DNA of 64,000 nt from Picochlorum sp. 'celeri'. Its lineage: Eukaryota; Chlorophyta; Trebouxiophyceae. Within the stretch, counting starts at the first letter, position 1. Every line of letters begins with the position of its first letter. The stretch is taken from the NCBI GenBank assembly GCA_010909725.1, contig JAACMV010000019.1:496001-560000 (forward strand), given 5' to 3'. Of the stretch, positions 20,959 through 30,993 are shown one piece after another. A model generated the notes under the pieces. The model saw only the letters and a program-made list of their open reading frames with translations, was not told the origin of the DNA and did no database searches. The translations under genes were made by a program, and so were the position numbers.

Positions 20959-21714
20959 ATGGCTGCGTCCAAAACTGCAATTGGATATGCCAGAGCGCTG
21001 GTGTTGGGTCGATCCAGTGTTTTTGCATTCCCTTGCTCTGTGCATGATGTGACTCAGCATGCTGGTGATGGATTACATCATGAGAAAGGATATTTGAACA
21101 GGAGTTTTAGCAGCAGTAGAAAGAGCAGTGATGGGGAAGAGAATTCTCCAAGTACGAGCAAGGAGATTCATTCTCCTTCTCCTTCTTCTGTCTATGAATA
21201 TCATGGTCCATTCTCCGCAGCTGTGACTAAAGTAAAAAAGTTGAGTTTGTTCAGTTGTGCGTGTGCTGTGGGAGCTGGGCCTGTGATGCTGCTGTTGGAT
21301 GGAGGGACAAGTTTGTCTGCAAAGATGGGATTGGCAGGGACGTTGTCGGCGTTTGGTATTACGACAACTGGTTTGCTTCATTGGTTTACACACCCCTATG
21401 TTCATAAGCTTTCTGTGGGAGGGGATCAGGAATTGAAGATTGAAACGTTAAACTTTTTTGCCAAGCCAGTTTTGGATGTTGTTCGGTTAGACAGTGTGGA
21501 GGGGGGAGCTGAGAATAGCATGCACCCGTTGAGCACGTTTATGGCAAATAAAAAGGTATTTTATATAGATAAAGACTTCTTCGCGGACAAAGATGTGCTT
21601 GATATTCTCGACCCACCCAGTGAAGAAGAAGAAGAAGAAGAAGAAAAGGTGGATGAGCAGGACACTAGTGGTGGTGGTGGTGGTGGTGGTGAGCCATCCT
21701 TGGATAAAAAGTAG
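20959..21714 (+). CDS. TMEM70-like mitochondrial inner-membrane assembly factor
   Basis: A 251-aa intronless protein. The N-terminal ~60 residues are basic and Ser-rich, fitting a mitochondrial presequence (YLNRSFSSSRKSS). The family block begins with YHGPFSAAVTKVKKLSLFS and continues into two membrane helices (about residues 95-118 and 122-146) ending in LHWFTHPYVHKL, the TMEM70/DUF1301 pattern. TMEM70 proteins assist assembly of ATP synthase and complex I. The C-terminus here has a poly-Glu run and a poly-Gly run (GAA/GAG and GGT repeats at 21622-21691), which are low-complexity. A TGTAA motif follows at 21722. Confidence 0.75.
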   Translation: MAASKTAIGYARALVLGRSSVFAFPCSVHDVTQHAGDGLHHEKGYLNRSFSSSRKSSDGEENSPSTSKEIHSPSPSSVYEYHGPFSAAVTKVKKLSLFSCACAVGAGPVMLLLDGGTSLSAKMGLAGTLSAFGITTTGLLHWFTHPYVHKLSVGGDQELKIETLNFFAKPVLDVVRLDSVEGGAENSMHPLSTFMANKKVFYIDKDFFADKDVLDILDPPSEEEEEEEEKVDEQDTSGGGGGGGEPSLDKK

Positions 21715-21762
21715 CCATGTATGTAATAATAAAGAAGAAGACGTAGTAGTAGTGTATCATAT

Positions 21763-23040
21763 TCATGTAGGAACGGGTCTATTTTTGGCATCGCGGCGTT
21801 GATCGTTCTCCATTCTGTCTTTTGCTTCCTGGGACAGAGCAAAATCCCCTTGCGCCAAAAATTTCAAATCGTCACGCAGGGAGCAATCAGAGGGCAGTAC
21901 ATGCTCCTCTGTTTGCCACTCATCAGGCGTGTCCTCTGACAATGTCCAATATCGTTCGTCATCCCAGTCAAGATAGGCCAGCCAGTTCCCAGAACAGGTT
22001 GCAATTGGAATATGCATATCTCCTCCAGTATGCATACTTTCCGTCCTATCATTTGAATTACCCAATACAAAAGCATTCATTGAAGACGAGGGCTTCATTT
22101 TAATGTGAGAAATTCGTGGACGCAGGCTTTGAGATCTCCAGCTATCCGATGCCTGTAATGATACTCGACTGTGCACAGGGTGGATACTAATTCTATACAA
22201 ATGTCCATACACCGCATCTGGGCGCCCCAAAAGTCCAGTTTCTCCATCAACCTTTCCCAACTGAATATTAGCCATGAGTCCATTCTGCCTGTCTACAAAC
22301 TCAACCTTGCCACTCACATCTGCTCGAGTGGTAGAGCTCGACATGATGTTTCTAATATTATACTCTGGAAAGGAAACCTCTATACAAGTTCCATCTAAAA
22401 ACTCGACCTGTCTCTCCCCCACAGCGTACGATGTGATGGCATTCGTCTTGTGTGTCACAGTTGGTTTTGAATGCCCATGAAAATAATACCGGCGACCCGG
22501 CCCAACTATTTGAAAAGCAGAAATCGGGGGATGATGAGATATCTGTTCCATAAATGCCTGAGTCCCATCAGACAAACGTGCATGCCACGTCTCACCCAAG
22601 ATTGGATTGAACGGCTTTGACCACGTCAGAAATGCCCGATGGTACCCCGCAATGAAAAATGTCACCACCCATTTCAGCCTTTCCTCTGGCTCTTTTGCCG
22701 CTGCCGCCTTCTCCATCATGTATGGGAATACGAGTGGATCGCATAGCTTTTGAAGATACGATCGAGGCTCGAAAATCTTGACAGGCAATGATATATTCAA
22801 CAGGTCAAACTTGCCTGACAACAGCTTCCTCCCCAATGACTTCATAATATCGATCACAGCACTCCTCTGTCTATCCATCACCTCTGTATCTGTACACAGA
22901 ATACCTCCATCAGGACTCGCATCGGGATGCAAGCAGGCTTCCTGGGCATCGTAATACAAATTCCCTTCTTCATCCACAACCGCTTCCTCCTGTGCCGTGG
23001 AACTCGACCCAAGGATCAATGCCTTTTTAAACAAACTCAT
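21763..23040 (-). CDS. Oxysterol-binding protein-related protein (ORP), short type
   Basis: A 425-aa intronless lipid-transfer protein made of the OSBP-related ligand domain only; no PH domain or FFAT motif was seen. The family signature EQISHHPP is at residues 165-172. The lid and core strands (FNPILGETW) precede it. ORPs exchange sterols and PI4P between the ER and other membranes. The C-terminal KDRMENDQRRDAKNR helix is also typical. It is divergent from NDC1 with about 325 bases between the starts. Confidence 0.93.
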   Translation of the reverse strand: MSLFKKALILGSSSTAQEEAVVDEEGNLYYDAQEACLHPDASPDGGILCTDTEVMDRQRSAVIDIMKSLGRKLLSGKFDLLNISLPVKIFEPRSYLQKLCDPLVFPYMMEKAAAAKEPEERLKWVVTFFIAGYHRAFLTWSKPFNPILGETWHARLSDGTQAFMEQISHHPPISAFQIVGPGRRYYFHGHSKPTVTHKTNAITSYAVGERQVEFLDGTCIEVSFPEYNIRNIMSSSTTRADVSGKVEFVDRQNGLMANIQLGKVDGETGLLGRPDAVYGHLYRISIHPVHSRVSLQASDSWRSQSLRPRISHIKMKPSSSMNAFVLGNSNDRTESMHTGGDMHIPIATCSGNWLAYLDWDDERYWTLSEDTPDEWQTEEHVLPSDCSLRDDLKFLAQGDFALSQEAKDRMENDQRRDAKNRPVPT

Positions 23041-23366
23041 TGATTGAAGGTAAGAAAATTCAAATCAAAAGAGAAAATAAAAGGTGATGTGAAACAGTCT
23101 CTGCAGAGTAATAATAAATGGTTGTAACGCAGCAACAAAACCAACCAATCCACCACGTTCCGTGGCTTCCTGATTGTATTGTTCTAGTTACTACTGTATA
23201 CAATTAATTTGGATGGGTTGATCATCGTATCCATTCCCTCATCTACAATCAAACCGAACAAAATGTTCGTAATTCGATAGAATAAAATACTCGTTCATTC
23301 CAATGCATAGGTCTCAAGGACACGGATTGCTGCATATTCCATATTTTAGACTGAATTGTTGTCATC
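23041..23366. other. Intergenic divergent promoter region, nothing distinct
   Basis: These 326 AT-rich bases lie between the starts of the ORP and NDC1 genes. They must contain both promoters. I saw no palindrome, repeat or short gene. Confidence 0.4.
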
Positions 23367-24992
23367 ATGAAGACTGCTCGGATGGCAGCAACCCTCTGTA
23401 CGAGAATGTCACGGCATTTCTCTTGTAATCCCCTGGAGGGTTGTGATTCTTCATCTGTCCTGCATTCGTATTCTTTATATTACCAAAGAAAATGTTTTCA
23501 TAGTGCAAAATATCGTTGCAACAATAGGAGAAACAGAATCCGTGGCATGAGAGCAACCAGTGGTTCTGGGGGTTCCTCAGGGTCTGGAGGGACAGCTTCC
23601 ACAACGAGAGCAGTGCACGAGTCTGCAGATACTATGGCATATGGATCTTCGGATGGAGTGCCAAGAATATGCGTGGTGGGTGGAGGGTTTGGTGGACTGT
23701 ATACTGCGATAAAGCTGGAGCAGTTGATGTGGCCTCGTGGGGTCAAGCCTCGGGTGGTGTTGGTGGATCAGAATGACAGGTTTTCGTTCAAGCCTTTGTT
23801 ATACGATGTATTAACTGAGAGTGCTACGAGTGATGAAGTTGCTCCATTGTATTCGAGCATGCTGGCTCCATATTCTGTATCTTTTGTGCAAGGCACAGTA
23901 TGTGGCATTGAGGGAGGGCAGGTGGTCCTTCAAGATGGAGAGAAGATTTCATATGATTGGTTGGTGATGGCGCTCGGGGCAAAGACGAATAGTTTTGGTG
24001 TGCCTGGTGTTGAAGAATATGCGCTGCAGTTCTCCGTGTATGAGGATGCTGTGAGGTTGCAGGAGGAATTGAAGCGGGTTGCAGAGGAGAAGAAGGGTAA
24101 ATTTCCAGAGATTTGCATCGTCGGTGGGGGGTATGCTGGAGTAGAGCTGGCTGCGGCATTGAGCGATCGATTAGCCGGTGCGTGCCAGATTCGCTTGGTG
24201 ACTTCTGGAGGGGATATTATGGAGCCTGCACCATATGGGCAGCGGCAGGCAGCAAGGAATGTTTTGGACAGCGATGGCGTGTCAGTCATGTGTAATACTA
24301 TTGTTGAGAGGATTCAAATTGCTGGTGGGGATGAAGATGGGTCTGGTGGGAAGAGAATCATACAGGCAAAGAGGTTGGATGATGGAACAAAAGATGTGTT
24401 GGAGGCTGATATTGTTCTTTGGACTGCTGGCCAGGTGCCTGCTGTGAAGGAATACTCTAATTCTATTCCATTCCCTACAGATGACTATGGATCAATTAAA
24501 ACAGATCGAACATTGAAGGTTGTCGGCACGGAGACTGTTTTTGCTCTGGGTGATGTCGCTGTTAGAGGCATGGATGGCATGCATTTACCAGCAACAGCTC
24601 AAGTGGCTTTTCAGCAAGCGGACTATGTAGCATGGAATATTTGGTCCTCGATTAATAAAAAGCCACTTTTGAATTTCCAATACCAACATCTTGGCGATAT
24701 GATGTCACTCGGTTCTACCAAGGGTGCTGTATCGCTTCCAATCCCAGTTCCACCTCCAATTTCTGCAGCAATCAAACAAGGACCGCTTGGAGACGTGCTG
24801 AAAGCAGTTGGAGTGTCTGTAAACACGACGTTTGGTGGTGCAAGTGACGGTATTACAATTGAAGGGCCATTTGGAGCGCTCTTAAGACGAGCAGCATATT
24901 TATACCGTCAACCAACTGATGAACAAAAGGTACAGGTGATTAGATCATGGGTGAAAAAAGCAGGCATCCCAGGACCCAAAAAAACCAACTAG
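23367..24992 (+). CDS. NDC1: Type II NAD(P)H dehydrogenase NDC1
   Basis: Flavoenzyme of 541 aa. In plants NDC1 reduces plastoquinone pools of plastoglobules and is needed for phylloquinone (vitamin K1) and tocopherol metabolism. The first ~75 residues are a targeting peptide (basic, Ser/Cys-rich), then a Gly/Ser linker. The FAD-binding Rossmann motif CVVGGGFGGLYTA is near residue 101. The NAD(P)H-binding motif CIVGGGYAGVELA is near 250. The second FAD block VFALGDVA follows near 395. The C-terminal region fits NDC1 better than mitochondrial NDA/NDB types, and no EF-hand is present. Its exact organelle cannot be read directly. Confidence 0.92.
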   Translation: MKTARMAATLCTRMSRHFSCNPLEGCDSSSVLHSYSLYYQRKCFHSAKYRCNNRRNRIRGMRATSGSGGSSGSGGTASTTRAVHESADTMAYGSSDGVPRICVVGGGFGGLYTAIKLEQLMWPRGVKPRVVLVDQNDRFSFKPLLYDVLTESATSDEVAPLYSSMLAPYSVSFVQGTVCGIEGGQVVLQDGEKISYDWLVMALGAKTNSFGVPGVEEYALQFSVYEDAVRLQEELKRVAEEKKGKFPEICIVGGGYAGVELAAALSDRLAGACQIRLVTSGGDIMEPAPYGQRQAARNVLDSDGVSVMCNTIVERIQIAGGDEDGSGGKRIIQAKRLDDGTKDVLEADIVLWTAGQVPAVKEYSNSIPFPTDDYGSIKTDRTLKVVGTETVFALGDVAVRGMDGMHLPATAQVAFQQADYVAWNIWSSINKKPLLNFQYQHLGDMMSLGSTKGAVSLPIPVPPPISAAIKQGPLGDVLKAVGVSVNTTFGGASDGITIEGPFGALLRRAAYLYRQPTDEQKVQVIRSWVKKAGIPGPKKTN

Positions 24993-25085
24993 AATTCAGC
25001 AAAAGAAAAACACAGCAAAATATAATATAATCCTCGAATGAACCATACAATGATATACAGTGTTACATTGATTTCATAAATAGTA

Positions 25086-26246
25086 TCATCTTTTTTTGAC
25101 AGGACTGTGAAAAGGCGACGCATGAATTGATGATCCCTGTGAATTGCTAGGTGACCTCGTCACTGCTGCCTGTGCTTCTGCCGCTTCAAGCAGCGCTTTG
25201 ACCTTCTCCTGCGTCGCAGCTTCCAATAGTGATTCTAACGAGCCAATCTTTGTCGTCAAACGCTTCAATTCGCGCTGCATTTGCGATGTAGAACTTTCAG
25301 AATCTGACAACCGCATCAACGATTCAATCTTTTGTTCCGTCACATTGGATAACTCTTCTTTCGTTTCCATCACTTCCTCTTGTAAATGAGCCATATCGTT
25401 CTTCAACGAATCAATCTGATGCGTATACGAATCTATCAACTTTTTCTTTTCCTCGTCAAAATCCAGTCGTTGGTGCTCCAGTGCTTCTTTCAGCACATCC
25501 CGTTCACATGTCACGTCAGTCACGGTCTTTTCCAACGCCTTTGTCTCTTCTTCAAGCTTTTCGATCGTTTTCTTCAATCTAGGAACCTCTTCAGCAACAG
25601 CTGCAGCCTTTTCCAATCCAGACATCCTTCCCTCTGCCTCATCCAACTGCTGCTTCAACACATCCCGCTCCACCTCAACCTTGCTACACATGGATTCCTT
25701 TTCCGCTAATGCATCCTTCACCCCTTCCAATTCCCGTCTCACATGCTCCAGTTCCCACGTCATCTCATCCCGTTCACTAATAGCCTGCGTCGCTTGCTCT
25801 CTATAAAATACCACCTCTCGACCCAACACATCCAATCGTTCCTTCTGCTGCCTTGATGCATCATCTCCCCGTCTCTTTGCTTCCTTCAACGCATACATAT
25901 CCTCCACCAAAGACTTTCTCTCACTATCACATTCCACCAGCTCTTTTTTCACCTTGGATAATTGTTTCTCTGCACATCAAATAACCACATCAATAGACAC
26001 CCAAGTGTGTAACAGCAACACCTACACACACACACCTGCCACAAATATCCTCTCATTCAGAACCGAAGACATGTTAAACGTCGTATTCGACGCACTATCC
26101 AAGCACATTGCTTCAACGTCGCGTGCCAGATCATCCCGTTCCAACGAAACCATGGCAAGTTTCTTTTCCAAACCCTGAATATGCCGTCTCAGTGCTCGAG
26201 GAGAGTCATCCTCTGGCATCCTCTCCACGTGCATCGATCCCTCCAT
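25086..26246 (-). CDS. Unknown coiled-coil protein
   Basis: Exon 1 is 26036-26246 and exon 2 is 25086-25969; the 66-base intron (donor GTGTGT, acceptor TGCAG) is phase 1. The join reads FVAEKQLSKVKKE and continues the heptad pattern, which supports it. The protein has 364 aa and is almost entirely coiled coil from residue 15 to 335, rich in Glu, Lys and Leu. A short C-terminal tail is Ser/Pro-rich (HASPFHSPVKKR). There is no recognisable domain; possible roles are cytoskeletal or basal-body/centrosomal, but this is a guess. Confidence 0.75.
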
Positions 26247-26484
26247 ATTATTATCTATAATTTATACTCGGACGGTGACCATTCAATTCGCACAGGTTTC
26301 CTTAAAAAACCAAAACAAAAACGAGGTTTGTATCTTTTCTCCGAGACAACCAAGATACCCTTGTTTTTTCTTATGTTTTCTTTTTCATTCCACGATACCG
26401 ATAATTCTCTCTTGAAATCTAGGATTTTAATTCTGCTTTCAACCACGGAGGTCGGGCATAAAAATACAATTGGATGTGGCAAGA

Positions 26485-27180
26485 ATGAGCAATGAGAAAT
26501 TGGACTTTGAAAAGGAATTTGATAATCGCTACGAGGGTTTGGACTATGATGGGGTGGAGTTCAGTGTATCTGTAGATTCCTCTTCTGAAGAGGAAGATCG
26601 AGAAGGGGAGGCAACGGTGTCTGGTGAGAAGAGCAAGGAGGAGATTGACACCACAAGAAAGGGACTAGAGTCATTGACTGGGGGGTACCTGGTTCGGTGT
26701 CATAGCAAGCTTCTCCAGTGCTTGCTTGGTCGCATGACACAGGGGACTGGAGCGAGTATGGAATCAAGGTATATAGCTCATCGACTGGCAGCGCTGATGT
26801 GCGTGTATATTGGAGAGGCATCGTCAAAGCAGGTGGGGGCCTCCCGGGGAGGCACATGCATGTCAATGGCCAAGAAATGTCGAGTGCAAGGCGATGGTTG
26901 TGTGGATGAATGTGCAAATGCGCTAGGGGTACCACCATATGCCGAATTGTTGAATATTGATGAGGTTTCTCGTGTGAGAGAGATGACAGATGAGGTGGGA
27001 CTGGTGAAAGGGCTGTTCAGGATGAGTTTGGCAACGGTGTGTGTCGAACAATTGAAGAAGAACAAGGGCGTGACGAGGTGGCTCAAGGAGCTGAAAAAGC
27101 AATCGAAACGGCCGCATGTCGCAGAGGCTGCACGAGCCACATTGGACACATGGAAGATTGCTGTGCAGTGTGCACAATAA
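26485..27180 (+). CDS. Unknown small acidic protein with helical C-terminal bundle
   Basis: A 231-aa intronless frame from the first in-frame ATG (MSNEKLDFEKEF). The N-terminal 60 residues are acidic (SSSEEEDREGE). The rest is mostly helical with several cysteines. The last 40 residues (KNKGVTRWLKELKKQSKR followed by EAARATLDTWK) resemble the third and fourth helices of a TFIIS N-terminal (LW) domain, which would suggest a transcription role. The resemblance is weak and I do not assign a family. Confidence 0.6.
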   Translation: MSNEKLDFEKEFDNRYEGLDYDGVEFSVSVDSSSEEEDREGEATVSGEKSKEEIDTTRKGLESLTGGYLVRCHSKLLQCLLGRMTQGTGASMESRYIAHRLAALMCVYIGEASSKQVGASRGGTCMSMAKKCRVQGDGCVDECANALGVPPYAELLNIDEVSRVREMTDEVGLVKGLFRMSLATVCVEQLKKNKGVTRWLKELKKQSKRPHVAEAARATLDTWKIAVQCAQ

Positions 27181-27291
27181 TAGTACTGTCACAACAGGCA
27201 AAATTTTTACATGTATCATGTGTACCGCATGGTTGGGTACGAGGAACAATTCTAAAGAGCAACTGCAATATGAATCAAAGAAAAGGCAAAT

Positions 27292-28689
27292 CTACAAGTT
27301 CTGGAATGAAAAAGAATTCTCCTTGTCAGCACCTTCATGCCTGGGATTGAGTGGTGATTTCTGCACATCATCGTCCAAATTGAACGTCGTTGTTGTGTGC
27401 GTTCCAGGTGGATTATAATTTCCAAAGGGAGGAGGGTCGTTCGTCCATGGCAAGGGTGGGAAGGGCAGTTTGGCTGGAGTTTTTGCATACTGTGATGACA
27501 GGCCTCCTGCCAATGACTGCATTGCTGGGGCTTCATGCTGTGCTGTCACTTGTGGCGCTGGAATGGGGCTAGGAAGCATGTTGCAGGAAGCCAAAAGCTC
27601 CTTCGTTGCTGGGCTATTGAATAGATTTTCCAATTCCATAATCTCATCGCCGCCTAGTTTTGTAACATCTGGTGTTGTGTTCACCTGAGCATTTTCCTTG
27701 TCTACATAGCATCCCTGTGAGGATCGTCGCCTTTTTCTCTGTGCTGGCTGCGTTGGTGTCGTAGTCACCTTTCTATGTATGTGTGCTTCATGTATGAGCG
27801 CCATTTGTAGGACAGTTGCAATGTGAGCAACCATGGACCACAATGAGGAGTTGTCCTTGGTCAGCGATGCAATTTGGTCATCTCTCTGCTTGATCGATGC
27901 TTGCATCAGATACGCAGCGTCTTGGCTCCTCTGAAATTCCGCATACAAAGACTGGATTCTTTGAAAGCGCATTTCTGGGGTCGCATTTGCCATATCCACT
28001 TTTGATGCTGCACCCTTCAAAGGGACAGGGTCATCCAATTTGACACGCTTTGACCGGCATCGTCCTCCGTCGGTCAACGTCTTCTGTTTGCCATTAGGCT
28101 CCTCTTTGACGTGCTTTGATGTCATTGCCACCTTGTTAGATTGTTCAAGGCAATGGAGTGGCAGACCAGCCAGCAATGGGCCAGGGCTCTTTGATAATTT
28201 TGCACACTGTGTCTGCATCCTCTTCTCCAGTTTACTCGTATCCATCTCCCCGAATCCGAGCATGTCTCTTGCAGACCCCAGAGTCTGCTTTATTTGAGTA
28301 TCCAAGCACTCTTGTTCCACCGCAACTGGTTGCGCCGTTGCTGGACCCTCGGTATTTGTAAACGTCAGTTCACCATCAACCCCAAATTCAAACTGGCCCA
28401 TTGATAAACGTCCATCGCCGATGGCAGCAGAAGATAATCCAAATCCATGAAGGGGTGTTCGTGCTTGCCCAAATCCAGCATACGTATGGATTGGTGACGT
28501 TGGTGGAGGCCAGTTCAGTGGACTCCTCAACGTGTTTTGACCATTCTGGTGAAGCCCTCCACTCGTGAAAGGCATGCCACCATACTGTAAAATTCCATCA
28601 TCATCAACCTGATATCCATGGCTACGAGGAGGAGTCCGAGGCGTCTGATCTTCCAACAACGGGCCCGACAGCGGAATTGGCGTCAGCAT
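27292..28689 (-). CDS. Unknown nuclear-type protein with two KEN motifs
   Basis: The start is taken at the ATG at 28689 (MLTPIPLSGP), giving 465 aa; the frame is open 15 codons further up without an ATG. A GTACGT near 28860 suggests a 5'-UTR intron. The N-terminal third has many Cdk-type sites (LTPIP, RTPPR, RSPLN, TSPIH, RTPLH). A basic KRVKLD segment looks like a nuclear signal. A coiled coil lies near residues 250-310, followed by RKRRRSS. Two KEN motifs (VDKENAQ and ADKENSF) are in the last third. No known domain was recognised; a cell-cycle role is an inference. Confidence 0.65.
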   Translation of the reverse strand: MLTPIPLSGPLLEDQTPRTPPRSHGYQVDDDGILQYGGMPFTSGGLHQNGQNTLRSPLNWPPPTSPIHTYAGFGQARTPLHGFGLSSAAIGDGRLSMGQFEFGVDGELTFTNTEGPATAQPVAVEQECLDTQIKQTLGSARDMLGFGEMDTSKLEKRMQTQCAKLSKSPGPLLAGLPLHCLEQSNKVAMTSKHVKEEPNGKQKTLTDGGRCRSKRVKLDDPVPLKGAASKVDMANATPEMRFQRIQSLYAEFQRSQDAAYLMQASIKQRDDQIASLTKDNSSLWSMVAHIATVLQMALIHEAHIHRKVTTTPTQPAQRKRRRSSQGCYVDKENAQVNTTPDVTKLGGDEIMELENLFNSPATKELLASCNMLPSPIPAPQVTAQHEAPAMQSLAGGLSSQYAKTPAKLPFPPLPWTNDPPPFGNYNPPGTHTTTTFNLDDDVQKSPLNPRHEGADKENSFSFQNL

Positions 28690-29022
28690 TGATCCCGCGT
28701 TTCGTTGTAGCAGTGCCTTGGGCGAAAGTGACACGCAATAACGTTATAAAAGGTGAAACTATGGTTTCCTATGGCTGCACATGAGGATATGAGATAACAC
28801 GTCACATTGTTGTTGAATTTGACGCATCATCATTGGAAAAGCTCAAACACTCTCAACGTACCAGGAATCGAGTCTTCTTCTTATTACGTCGAATTCTATA
28901 GATAATGGAATAAGAATAAAGTCAATTCTGGTCCTAGCAGCTTCTTCGTCAAGAGATTTGGTGTGGTATCGACATTAGGCGCGCTTTGGGTCGTTGAGAA
29001 TTTGTTGTCTGTCACAATGTGG
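28690..29022. other. Intergenic region, possible 5'-UTR intron
   Basis: These 333 bases lie between the unknown minus-strand gene and the stop of the DHX33-like gene, also minus. On the minus strand there is a CTG-GTACGT donor-like site near 28861, which could start a 5'-UTR intron of the downstream gene. Nothing else is visible. Confidence 0.35.
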
Positions 29023-30954
29023 TCAATATGCTGTGTTGGTCATGAAGAAAAATGGAGCAATCTCTGGCAGCCACGTGGCATCAATGGAGGTGATTCCACG
29101 AACATATTGTCTAGTTGTCCTAATAATTTCGTTGAATATGATGCATTCTGGTGCCTTTGAATGTAGGACTGATGACGGATGGATTTTCACCTCCAAGCCT
29201 GTTGATATGACCTTGTATACACCATTCGTCTGTCGCCGAGCAGCATGAGGGAATAGGCCTGACACAAGAGATCGGCGGATGAGGACTGGGTCCGTCTCAG
29301 TGCTCAGATGCGCCTGCTGCTGAAATCCCATCATTCTACCTGCTTGCTGACGGATTTGCTCAAAAATGTCATTGGATTTGGTCAGGGCTCTTGGGTTGAT
29401 AAAGTTTTCTCTGCACCACGCCTTTCGCTGCTTCTTGGGAATAGATCTCCAAGCTATGAATACTGCAAGTAGTGTCATATGGTCACCGAACGGGCTTGAA
29501 AATCGAGAGTGTGCATCACGAGCTTCTTCTCGTGCACTTGAGGGTGTTACAAACACCGTCGCATCACAGCTCATCATGGACACGATTGCAATGACATCGT
29601 CTATACATCCCGTTTCTTTGCTCAATATAATTGCTCTCGAAAACATCGGGTCGACGGGAAGGCGAGCGAGATCTCTGCCCAGCTGTGTGAGGGATCCAGA
29701 AGAATCCAATGCTTGCAATGCATACAAGAGCTCCAGGGCCCTCACGAGGGCAGCTTTGGGAGGTGGATCCATAAAATCGAATGATAATGGATCTTCTATA
29801 CCCATGGATTTGAGTTGGAGGACCACAGATGACAGATTTGCCCTCTTAATTTCTGGTTCAGTCACATCTCGTAGATTGAGAAAGGCTTCCTCTGTAAACA
29901 GCCTGTAGCATTTCCCTGGTCCTTCACGGCCCGCTCTACCTGTTCTTTGCCACGCCTGTGCCTGAGAAATAGGAACTACCTGAAGTAAATCTGCACCCAA
30001 TCGAGCATTATACGATCGACACTTGACAAACCCCGGGTCAATAACATAACGAATCCCTGGAATGGTGATGGAGGTTTCGGCTATATTTGTCGATAGAACT
30101 ACTTTTCTATGACCTTTAGGTACAGGATCAAAAGCTAAAAGCTGTTTATCTGGTGGCAGAGCGGCATACATGGGGACCACGTGCAAGTTTGCACCAGGTG
30201 ATGACTCATCCTTCTTTGCCCGCTCAACAATCAGTCGTTGTGCCACCTCAATCTCTTCTTGCCCTGTCAAAAATGCTAATATATCTCCAAGCTCTTCATC
30301 AACATGTATTTGAAGGACAGCTGAGACGAGGGCATCGACATAACTCTCCTGCGGCTCGCTGACATAAAAGACATGTACAGGGTGCTGACGGCCTTTGACA
30401 TACACTGCCTGGGCTCCCGGAAAAAATCGCTGATACCCGTGCACATCCAGCGTCGCACTCATAATAATCAATCGAAAGGACCCCTTCCGCTTCTCCCGCG
30501 CTGATTTCAACAGACCGAGAAGAATATCCGTCGCAATAGTTCGCTCGTGTGCTTCATCCAGAATAATAACACTATACCTCCTCAGCAACGGATCCAGCAA
30601 TGCCTCACGCAGCAGCATACCATCTGTCATGTACTTGAGTCTCGTGGTATCTTTGCTGGAGCAATCGTCGAACCGAACTGTATACCCCACCTCTCCCCCC
30701 ACGTCGACACCCCTCTCCTTGGCAACTCTCTGGGCAACTGTCAACGCAGCTACTCGACGCGGCTGAGTGCATGCAATAATACCTTTCCCAGAGCTAAATC
30801 CATGATCTAATAGAAATTGTGGTATCTGGGTAGTCTTACCACTCCCTGTTTCACCAACGATGATGAGAACAGGTGAAGATTTGACAGCATCGACAAGCTT
30901 GTCTTTCACATGCCATACCGGCAACTGTTTTCGTTTCTCATCTAGCCCATTCAT
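29023..30954 (-). CDS. DHX33: DEAH-box RNA helicase, DHX33-like
   Basis: A 643-aa intronless helicase of the DEAH/RHA type. Motif I is GETGSGKTT near residue 35, Ia is TQPRRVAA, II is DEAH, III is SAT, V is STNIAETSIT, and VI is QRTGRAGREGPG. The HA2 winged-helix and OB-fold regions follow and the protein ends soon after, so it lacks the long N-terminal extensions of Prp2/16/22. The segments RQHPVHVFYVSEPQ and HPSSVL best match DHX33, which acts in ribosome biogenesis and translation; DHX35 is the alternative. It sits 40 bases from the transporter gene on the same strand. Confidence 0.88.
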   Translation of the reverse strand: MNGLDEKRKQLPVWHVKDKLVDAVKSSPVLIIVGETGSGKTTQIPQFLLDHGFSSGKGIIACTQPRRVAALTVAQRVAKERGVDVGGEVGYTVRFDDCSSKDTTRLKYMTDGMLLREALLDPLLRRYSVIILDEAHERTIATDILLGLLKSAREKRKGSFRLIIMSATLDVHGYQRFFPGAQAVYVKGRQHPVHVFYVSEPQESYVDALVSAVLQIHVDEELGDILAFLTGQEEIEVAQRLIVERAKKDESSPGANLHVVPMYAALPPDKQLLAFDPVPKGHRKVVLSTNIAETSITIPGIRYVIDPGFVKCRSYNARLGADLLQVVPISQAQAWQRTGRAGREGPGKCYRLFTEEAFLNLRDVTEPEIKRANLSSVVLQLKSMGIEDPLSFDFMDPPPKAALVRALELLYALQALDSSGSLTQLGRDLARLPVDPMFSRAIILSKETGCIDDVIAIVSMMSCDATVFVTPSSAREEARDAHSRFSSPFGDHMTLLAVFIAWRSIPKKQRKAWCRENFINPRALTKSNDIFEQIRQQAGRMMGFQQQAHLSTETDPVLIRRSLVSGLFPHAARRQTNGVYKVISTGLEVKIHPSSVLHSKAPECIIFNEIIRTTRQYVRGITSIDATWLPEIAPFFFMTNTAY

Positions 30955-30993
30955 CCGATCTAAATTACATAAATAAATAATTTATACAATATT

